From NCBI GenBank assembly GCA_016928195.1, contig JAFGLF010000081.1:1-48405 (forward strand): 48,405 nt of DNA, written 5' to 3'. A program made the translations under genes and the position numbers. The notes beneath the pieces are model-generated. The model saw only the letters and a list, made by a program, of their open reading frames with translations. It had not been told where the DNA came from and ran no database searches. Of this stretch, positions 42,693 to 48,405 are shown one piece after another; the stretch's first letter is position 1; the number at the start of each line of letters is the position of its first letter. Source of the stretch: Elusimicrobiota bacterium (lineage in GTDB: Bacteria; Elusimicrobiota; UBA8919).

Positions 42693-45238
42693 TTCATAAC
42701 GCATATTTTTTTGACTTCGTTAAAACCGGAACCTCTTATTTTTACAATATAAATACCTGAAGCTACGGTCTCCTCTGAACCGTTCTGCCCGTTCCAACTG
42801 ATATAATCCGAAACACCGTAGGTTGTGCTCTTTGATATTGTTTTCACAAGTTGTCCGTTTAATGTAAATATTTTTACCTCTATCTCTCCTGACAACACAG
42901 GAGTATAATTTATCTTTACATCCCCCCCTGTTTCGGGATTAAAATATCCCCTGTCCACTCCCTCGCCGCTGGTTCCGATTTTTATTTCACCAAGTTCCGT
43001 GGGAACACTTCCGCCGGGCAGCACCGTAGGGGCTGATTTTTCACCGGTAACCGTTCCTGTTGTCGAAGTATTCCATATATCATATGTTTCAAAGTAATAG
43101 CTATAGTCGGCTCCGGAAGATAATATTGTGGAATATGTATAAACTTTACCGTCATAATAAGTAGTATCTCCGGCAACAAGTTCTTCCATAGTGAAAGGAC
43201 TGCCGGAAATTTCATAACCCCCTTTTCTGATATGAACCTTTGGGTAGTCGGAAGCAGGGGGGTCATCGTCTGTATCTGTATACTTTATCCTATATTCATA
43301 AATCAGTGACGGACTTCCCATTTCCGGATTAAGCCCGTCAGAGACATAGTTTGTTTCTCCTGTCCAGGTCAATGCCGGGGTAAAATTGAGCGAATTATAT
43401 GCATTAACCCTTCCTCCGCTGGAAACTTTATCAGATAAAGAACTCTTAACATCCGCACCGTCCATTATTAATGCTTTTAACTGTTGAACTGTAAGATATG
43501 GATTCTGGGATAGTAAAAGTGCTGCAATTCCAACAACATGGGGTACAGCCATAGACGTGCCGTCATAAAAAGCATGGCTGTACGATGCAATAGACATAGA
43601 TTCTTGGGTAATATTGACATCATCAATATAAACACCGCCTGCAGTTGTAGAAGCATTGGAATAAAGTCTAAAACCACCATATAAGCTATTCTCAACTAAA
43701 TATGTACATGTGGCTGATTTAGCCACAAAACTCCCTCCGCTTGAACCTGTCATGTAATCATAATAATACCAATTTGATTTATCCAATGAATATACAAAGT
43801 CTAAATAATCATAGTTACTTTCAAGGTCATATCTGACATCTAAGTTTGCTATATAACGACTATCTCTTGTGTATGAAACAAGGCTGTTGTAATATACCCA
43901 GGAATTTGTGTTATCTGCATAATTACCTCCGGGACTGTCCTCTAAGCTGTTCGGCGCTGAGTCAGAAACAGCATTATTTACAGCCCATGAAACATTCGTT
44001 CCTCCGCTGGACCAGCCAGAAGGCAGTTGTGTTACAACATCGGCATCAAAATTCCTGCTATACGCACTAACCGGATCACCATAACTGTATTCAGGAATTG
44101 TACTGTAAATATTCACACCAGGTGCAGCTACATCTACGCTTGTAGAACCATAGTTTGAAAAACTTGCAAGATTGTCATTCTGGTCGGTTGCAGCAACAGA
44201 TATAATACAATTAAGCGAATAACTGCAAGGGTAACAAGGATTTGCATCATTATCATTTGAGTCATTCCCTGCAGATGCTACAAATAACACCCCGGCATCA
44301 CCTGCTGACTTTATTGCATTATAAAGCAGGTCCCCGTCCGAGCCGCTGCTCCCTCCCCAGCTTGCATTTATAACCCTGGCACCGTTTGCTGCAGCATAAT
44401 TTATAGCAAGAATGGCTTTATCCGTACTTACGGATCCCGACACACCTCCAATCTTCAATGCCATAATTTTTACTTTCCAGTTTACACCGGTTACTCCGGA
44501 GGTATTATTGCCTATTGCACCGATGGTTCCTGCAACATGCGTACCGTGTGCATTAAAATCCGTAGGGTCATTGTCACTATCAAAAAAATCCCATCCGTTG
44601 ACATCATCTGTATAACCGTTTCCGTCATCATCAGCTCCGTTTACTGTTTCGCCTGAATTAACCCACATATTGTCCGAAAGATCCGGATAATTAAATGCTA
44701 CACCACTGTCTATAACAGCGACTATAACACCGTGTGAACCGGTGGTTATATCCCAAGCTTCAGGTGCATCTATATCCGCATCTTCTGTTCCTGTAACGCC
44801 ATCCAATGTTTGCCCTGTATTATGAAGCCCCCATAGATTTCCAAAATTGGGGTCATCAGGAACAGCATATAAACTGTATCTGTAATTCGGCTGAACATAT
44901 TCAACCTCGGGATCCATTTTATATTCATTAACCGCATCATCCACCGATAGATCTTCTCTTATTTTTACACGATATACCAGTTTCTTTCTTTCATATGTGG
45001 AATAAAAAGTATTTACTGTGTTAAAATTCCTAACAGCATGCAGTACCTGTACACGGGAAGCACTGGTACCGGGTTTGTATACTACAAGGATTTCCCCGGG
45101 GATATAGTCCGGCGAGCCGTATCTGTTTATTTTTGGATTTAGCTTCTGTGCATTACTTACCCGGGAATAAATAAAAATTAAATTACCGGTTATCAAAACA
45201 AAAGTAAGTAATTTATAGATTTCTCGGGTTTTCAACAT
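42689..45238 (-). CDS. Secreted subtilisin-like (S8) peptidase with inserted domain and FlgD-like C-terminus
   Basis: 849 residues. Signal peptide 1-30; N-terminal propeptide-like domain (about 40-125, PGEILVVYKPG to VEYVQPNYRY). Catalytic residues are D177 (VAVIDSGV), H231 (HGTHVAGTIG) and S562 (GTSMAVPHVVG), with oxyanion N325. About 165 residues (390-550) between AAPGVNIYS and the serine region form an extra beta-rich, Tyr/Ser-rich module that ends GGVYIDDVNI, like MAM or immune-inhibitor jelly rolls. The C-terminus (about 760-849, IFTLNGQLVKTI to VASGIYIVKIRG) is a FlgD/type IX sorting-like Ig fold. The adjacent PorV gene suggests co-export. It overlaps the GAF-ANTAR stop by 7 bases. Confidence 0.9.
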   Translation of the reverse strand: MLKTREIYKLLTFVLITGNLIFIYSRVSNAQKLNPKINRYGSPDYIPGEILVVYKPGTSASRVQVLHAVRNFNTVNTFYSTYERKKLVYRVKIREDLSVDDAVNEYKMDPEVEYVQPNYRYSLYAVPDDPNFGNLWGLHNTGQTLDGVTGTEDADIDAPEAWDITTGSHGVIVAVIDSGVAFNYPDLSDNMWVNSGETVNGADDDGNGYTDDVNGWDFFDSDNDPTDFNAHGTHVAGTIGAIGNNTSGVTGVNWKVKIMALKIGGVSGSVSTDKAILAINYAAANGARVINASWGGSSGSDGDLLYNAIKSAGDAGVLFVASAGNDSNDNDANPCYPCSYSLNCIISVAATDQNDNLASFSNYGSTSVDVAAPGVNIYSTIPEYSYGDPVSAYSRNFDADVVTQLPSGWSSGGTNVSWAVNNAVSDSAPNSLEDSPGGNYADNTNSWVYYNSLVSYTRDSRYIANLDVRYDLESNYDYLDFVYSLDKSNWYYYDYMTGSSGGSFVAKSATCTYLVENSLYGGFRLYSNASTTAGGVYIDDVNITQESMSIASYSHAFYDGTSMAVPHVVGIAALLLSQNPYLTVQQLKALIMDGADVKSSLSDKVSSGGRVNAYNSLNFTPALTWTGETNYVSDGLNPEMGSPSLIYEYRIKYTDTDDDPPASDYPKVHIRKGGYEISGSPFTMEELVAGDTTYYDGKVYTYSTILSSGADYSYYFETYDIWNTSTTGTVTGEKSAPTVLPGGSVPTELGEIKIGTSGEGVDRGYFNPETGGDVKINYTPVLSGEIEVKIFTLNGQLVKTISKSTTYGVSDYISWNGQNGSEETVASGIYIVKIRGSGFNEVKKICVMK

Positions 45239-45939
45239 TTTTTATCTTCCATGTCGGACATTATCAGTATTGCTTCAGTAATGGCTTTCATCGATTTTCT
45301 TTTATTCATTGCTTCTTTCTGAATAAGCCGGTACGCGGCATCCTCGGAAAGGTTGTTCTTTTTCATTAAAATTCCTTTTGCCCTTTCAACAAGTTTTCTT
45401 GTCTCAAGCTCCTCCGCAATAACCTTTGTCTTGACCAGAAGCTCGGTATTCTCGATAACAATAGCCGCCTGATTCGCAACCGCGGTCAAAATATCCTCTT
45501 CCTTTTTGGTAAACTTATGCGGTGTGGATGTATAGACATCAATTGCGCCTATTACTTTGTTTTTAACCACAAGCGGAACACACAAAACAGAACATAGTCC
45601 TTCCTTTTTTGCAATTTCCTTATATTTATAAAATTCATTTTTAGAAACATCAAACACAGAAATCGGTTTTTTCTCCTCTAAAACCTTCCCTGCAATACCT
45701 TCACCGATTTTAAGCGGAGGTTTCCTTAAATATTCATCGGAGATTGACTGGCTTGCCTTTATAACAAGTTCGTTTTTTTTATCCAAAAGCATCAGTGAAC
45801 ATATCTTTGAACCTAACACCTGGGCGGTAACAGAAACAATAAGTTTCAGTATATTGTCAAGATACAATTCGGATGTTATTGCCTGTGATATCCTTGTAAG
45901 GGCTTTAATTATTTTCTGGTCGTCTGTTTTTCTCTTCAT
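45232..45939 (-). CDS. GAF-ANTAR regulator (transcription antiterminator type)
   Basis: 235 residues. GAF domain about 20-170 (ICSLMLLDKKNELVIKAS, GEGIAGKVLEEKKPISVFDV, SVLCVPLVVKNKVIGAIDVY) and a C-terminal ANTAR domain about 172-228 (ETRKLVERAKGILMKKNNLSEDAAYRLIQKEAMNKRKSM). ANTAR proteins bind RNA hairpins with A1/G4 hexaloops and relieve leader terminators, often of nitrogen genes. It lies directly downstream of glnA and 4 kb from gdhA. The ligand of the GAF domain is unknown. It overlaps the peptidase gene start, so both are probably co-transcribed. Confidence 0.88.
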   Translation of the reverse strand: MKRKTDDQKIIKALTRISQAITSELYLDNILKLIVSVTAQVLGSKICSLMLLDKKNELVIKASQSISDEYLRKPPLKIGEGIAGKVLEEKKPISVFDVSKNEFYKYKEIAKKEGLCSVLCVPLVVKNKVIGAIDVYTSTPHKFTKKEEDILTAVANQAAIVIENTELLVKTKVIAEELETRKLVERAKGILMKKNNLSEDAAYRLIQKEAMNKRKSMKAITEAILIMSDMEDKKC

Positions 45940-45951
45940 TTCACTTCATTC

Positions 45952-46031
45952 AAGCGCGAATTGTCGCTAATCAAATCCGCCGCGGCGGACGTGTATTCGC
46001 GTTGACTTTCAATATTTGCGCTTATTCGCGG
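45952..46031. repeat. ACGCGAAT-type hairpin carrying a GC palindrome at its apex
   Basis: CGCGAATTGTCGCTAAT on the left faces ATTCGCGTTGACTTTC and ATTTGCGCTTATTCGCG on the right, as in the element at 24137. The apex is replaced by the palindrome TCCGCCGCGGCGGA (45976-45989), the same core as at 14545 and 28371. It is a nested repeat between glnA and the GAF-ANTAR gene. Confidence 0.82.
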
Positions 46032-46035
46032 CCTT

Positions 46036-47388
46036 TTACAGAATTGGAAGGTACTTATGTATCTCATATCCCGTTATTTGGGTGCGATACATATCCCATT
46101 CTATCTTCTTGTTTTCTATAAATTTTTTATATATGTGTTCCCCGAGGGCTTTTTTAAGAAAATCGCTTTTTTCTGCATGCTCTATCGCTTCAATAAGCGA
46201 ACCGGGGAGTGAATCAATTTTTTCTTTCTTACGGTCATCATCGGTCATTCTAAAGATATCCTTTTCTATCGGTGCAGGAAGAGGATACTTTTTTTTGATA
46301 CCGTCCAATCCCGCAGAAAGCATTACTGAAAACGCGAGATACGGGTTGCAGGCAGGGTCGGGAAAACGCAGCTCGATTCTGGTTGCCATCTCTTTTCCCG
46401 GCTTATACATAGGAACCCTTACGAGTGCAGAACGGTTTCTTCTTGCCCAGGAAATATAAACGGGAGCTTCATAGCCGGGAACAAGACGTTTATATGAATT
46501 GACCCATTGATTTGTAATAGAGCATATTTCTGAAACATGTTTTAACACTCCTGCTGTATAATGTTTTGCAAGCAGTGACAGATGATATTTATCCTTTGCA
46601 TCAAAAAAAGCATTTCTACCACCACTTCCGCCTCGGGCGGATCCGCCTTTGGCGGAAAAAAGGGATTGATGGACATGCATTCCCGACCCGTTTTCCCCTG
46701 ACAGCGGTTTCGGCATAAATGTCGCATAAAGACCGTTAGCATTTGCAACACGCTTAACTATCACTTTATATGTCATTACATTATCGGCCATAGTTAAAGC
46801 ATCTGTAAACCTAAGGTCTATTTCATGTTGTGATGGAGCCACTTCATGGTGTGAATATTCAACCTTAATACCGACTCTCTCAAGCTCAAGGACGGTTTCT
46901 CTTCTTAAATCATGCGATTCATCCATAGGCACATAATCGAAATAACCGCCTTCGTCAATAATTTCGGGAAGTTTAGCCGATTTGAAATAAAAATATTCCA
47001 GTTCAGGACCCACATTAAGAGTAAACCCGAGCTTTTTAAGTTCATCCAGGTTTTTTTTCAGAATATATCTTGTATCGCCGTCATAATGTGTTCCGTCAGG
47101 ATTGAATATATCACAGAATAAACGCGCAACTTTTTCATCCCTGCTTTTCCACGGCAGTATGGCAAAAGTCTCCGGATCCGGCTTGGCAATTAGGTCAGAT
47201 TCGAATATTCTTGCAAAACCTTCGATGGAGGAACCGTCAAATCCCATTCCGTCCGCTAATGCACCTTCAAGTTCTCTCGGATTTATTGTAAACGATTTCA
47301 ATTGGCCTAAAATATCAACAAACCATAACTTGACAAATTTAACATTTTCTTTTCTGACAATTTCCAGAATATCTCTGCTCTTTCTCAT
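46036..47388 (-). CDS. glnA: Glutamine synthetase type I (alpha-like), with palindrome insertion
   Basis: 450 residues. GMGFDGSSIEGFARIFESDL, ELEYFYF, SQHEIDLRF, NGSGMHVHQSL, RNRSALVRVP and RIELRFPDPACNPYLAF are the conserved substrate and metal regions. The length and the LPGSL-type tail near the end favour the GSI-alpha class without the adenylylation tyrosine. About residues 244-254 (SAKGGSARGGSGGRN) come from two GC hairpins where others have a few residues. The frame extends to a TTG at 47394, but GGAGGG spaced 7 bases selects ATG 47388. Product: glutamine from glutamate and ammonia. Confidence 0.95.
   Translation of the reverse strand: MRKSRDILEIVRKENVKFVKLWFVDILGQLKSFTINPRELEGALADGMGFDGSSIEGFARIFESDLIAKPDPETFAILPWKSRDEKVARLFCDIFNPDGTHYDGDTRYILKKNLDELKKLGFTLNVGPELEYFYFKSAKLPEIIDEGGYFDYVPMDESHDLRRETVLELERVGIKVEYSHHEVAPSQHEIDLRFTDALTMADNVMTYKVIVKRVANANGLYATFMPKPLSGENGSGMHVHQSLFSAKGGSARGGSGGRNAFFDAKDKYHLSLLAKHYTAGVLKHVSEICSITNQWVNSYKRLVPGYEAPVYISWARRNRSALVRVPMYKPGKEMATRIELRFPDPACNPYLAFSVMLSAGLDGIKKKYPLPAPIEKDIFRMTDDDRKKEKIDSLPGSLIEAIEHAEKSDFLKKALGEHIYKKFIENKKIEWDMYRTQITGYEIHKYLPIL
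46628..46656. repeat. Tandem GC hairpins inside glnA
   Basis: CCGCC/GGCGG around TCG (46628-46640) and TCCGCC/GGCGGA around TTT (46642-46656). They are translated as a Gly/Ser/Arg stretch just after NGSGMHVHQSLF, in frame, in one of the most conserved enzymes known. Confidence 0.85.
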
Positions 47389-47431
47389 GGGCAATCCCTC
47401 CGTTCACATTCTTGTATTTATTAAAGGTTTT

Positions 47432-47460
47432 ATTATATAAAAGAAATCATATAATGTCAA
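47432..47460 (-). promoter_or_regulatory. Consensus promoter of glnA
   Basis: On the minus strand TTGACA (47460-47455), 17 bases, TATAAT (47437-47432): 12 of 12 consensus positions. The predicted leader is only about 37 bases and holds no evident hairpin. Confidence 0.8.
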
Positions 47461-47514
47461 ACTTTTTATGTAAATGTTTTAGATTTAATCCTACAGGTGG
47501 GTTTACCATATCTT

Positions 47515-47886
47515 TTATTTGAATTCGGTTAAGTGGACCTTTATAGCACCCATAACAAACTCTATTATATCTTTATCCAATCCCCTGCTCCGCTTAATAA
47601 ATTCATCCGTAATTTTATTAAACGGGCATAAACCATCCTGGCTTACTACGGGAGACTTATTACGTCTCGGATCTTCTTCTCCGCTGTCTATTTTTTCATG
47701 AACTAAACCATCTTTATCCGTATAAGTTAACGAATGTTCATCCCCCTGTTTATCATAGCAAAGCTGAAAATTAATTATTTTATCATTATCATTAAACCAT
47801 ACGAATAAATCAAAATAATCGTCAGAATACCATCTTCTGAATGGTTCGCCCTTTATCTGTTTAGTATTTTTCTGTAATTTCATCAT
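47515..47886 (-). CDS. Hypothetical protein
   Basis: 123 residues with no family I can name. The N-terminal half, EPFRRWYSDDYFDLFVWFNDNDKIINFQLCYDKQGDEHSLTY, looks like a compact beta-rich domain; the C-terminal half is helical and charged. No signal peptide or TM segment. It follows the upstream gene by 8 bases and lies 55 bases before the glnA -35 box. Conserved-looking composition and a sensible start make it probably real. Confidence 0.65.
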   Translation of the reverse strand: MMKLQKNTKQIKGEPFRRWYSDDYFDLFVWFNDNDKIINFQLCYDKQGDEHSLTYTDKDGLVHEKIDSGEEDPRRNKSPVVSQDGLCPFNKITDEFIKRSRGLDKDIIEFVMGAIKVHLTEFK

Positions 47887-47894
47887 CTTGGTTT

Positions 47895-48405
47895 TTATTT
47901 GTTATATCTTTTATAATCGTAAACAGAATTATTCTTTAAGAGAATCTGATATCCAATATCATATTCATCAAAAGAATAATAGTACACCTGGAAACCATCT
48001 TTAAATGCTATCGATTTGGTTTTCGGCTCACCGAACCTTTTAATTATTTCTTCCTTCAGCATACCGGGTTTTACATATGATTCAAAACCTATTTCTTTGA
48101 TTATATCTTCGAAAGTTACTCTTCCTTTTAACACATTAATTTTTAAAATAAAATCCTCTCCCAAAAAGTCATTTTTAACCGGAATTTCTATAATACCTTC
48201 TTTTTTCGGATACAGTCTGATATAAATACTTGTTCTATACGATTCCTCATTTCTATTTACGACTGTCTGGGACCCTGATTTGATACTTGAAATAGAATCA
48301 AAAGAGTCAAAAGGAATATCAAACTTTACTTTTTTTCTGCCTTTAACTAGAATATAAAGGATTTTTTTATCAAAAACCTTTAATCTTAAATTATATATTT
48401 TTTTA
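47895..48405 (-). CDS. Hypothetical protein, N-terminus cut by the window edge
   Basis: The frame ending at 47895 is open from the stop back to the right edge, giving 170 visible codons without a convincing start, so the gene begins beyond 48405. A TTG at 48164 is an internal codon, not the start. The visible part reads like a beta-rich domain (KIYNLRLKVFDKKILYILVKG, then SYRTSIYIRLYPKKEGIIEIPV), then GRVTFEDIIKEIGFE and a C-terminal FGEPKTKSIAF module. I recognise no family. It is probably co-transcribed with the next hypothetical gene (8-base gap). Confidence 0.6.
   Translation of the reverse strand, partial: KKIYNLRLKVFDKKILYILVKGRKKVKFDIPFDSFDSISSIKSGSQTVVNRNEESYRTSIYIRLYPKKEGIIEIPVKNDFLGEDFILKINVLKGRVTFEDIIKEIGFESYVKPGMLKEEIIKRFGEPKTKSIAFKDGFQVYYYSFDEYDIGYQILLKNNSVYDYKRYNK

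Noticed and set aside
48164-48166. TTG at 48164 as the start of the right-edge gene
   Set aside because: The frame is open upstream all the way to the window edge with protein-like sequence, so this codon is internal.

Overview
The window is AT-rich bacterial chromosome with about 37 protein genes, nearly all on the minus strand. Only a Memo/AMMECR1 fusion and a 38-codon basic protein lie on the plus strand. I see no rRNA, tRNA, CRISPR array or classical insertion sequence. A didermic envelope is suggested by the outer-membrane PorV/PorQ-type protein, the KpsF/KdsC-type enzymes and the Wzz-like protein. The mix (EPS-associated MarR regulator, LIC12162-type transferase, Aquifex-type aconitase, GxxExxY protein, abundant short-unit hairpin repeats) recalls uncultured phyla such as Omnitrophota or Elusimicrobiota. 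That placement is an impression, not a result.

Layout, read in the direction of transcription (right to left). (1) 48.4-40.2 kb: two hypothetical genes, then glnA with a consensus promoter, a GAF-ANTAR antiterminator-type regulator, a secreted subtilase, a PorV/PorQ protein, and gdhA with its own promoter and an intrinsic terminator inside its leader. (2) 40.0-32.2 kb: serA, a GxxExxY gene lying between inverted repeats, aconitase, the two plus-strand genes, a DUF1015 gene and a CvpA-like membrane protein. (3) 32.1-22.8 kb: a nucleotide-sugar block: GDP-mannose dehydratase/reductase-like SDR, RmlA, RmlC-like, RmlB, RmlD, UDP-glucose dehydrogenase, UDP-xylose synthase, a UDP-HexNAc 4-epimerase-like SDR and a WbpA-like dehydrogenase. 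(4) 22.7-16.9 kb: a CheY, hybrid-free sensor kinase and HD-GYP response regulator set, then ComF and an MsbA-type ABC exporter. (5) 16.5-0 kb: a surface-polysaccharide operon led by a MarR-EPS regulator with a textbook sigma-70 promoter and palindromic operators. It encodes KpsF, DegT-type aminotransferase, FkbM methyltransferase, Wzz, NeuB, NeuA, a class IV aminotransferase, a B12-type radical SAM enzyme, a KdsC-type phosphatase, an SDR, a SPASM radical SAM protein, a methyltransferase, a LIC12162-type transferase, PseB and PseC. Together these point to synthesis and attachment of a nonulosonic (pseudaminic/sialic-like) acid on a glycan.

The most unusual layer is repetitive DNA. About ten intergenic spacers consist of roughly 50-110 bp imperfect hairpins built from short units (ACGCGAAT, ACGAATnACAC, GATTACACA). 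One such unit pair forms 15/17-matching terminal inverted repeats around the GxxExxY (PD-(D/E)XK-like) gene. Separate GC-rich palindromes and 7-8 bp tandem repeats are inserted in frame inside conserved enzymes (GlnA, aconitase, RmlD, PseC, the DegT aminotransferase, Memo). Several hairpin edges carry -35 promoter boxes, and some repeats supply start-site leaders or stop codons for genes. This looks like an active, poorly described family of miniature elements that shapes gene borders and promoters, possibly moved by the GxxExxY nuclease.
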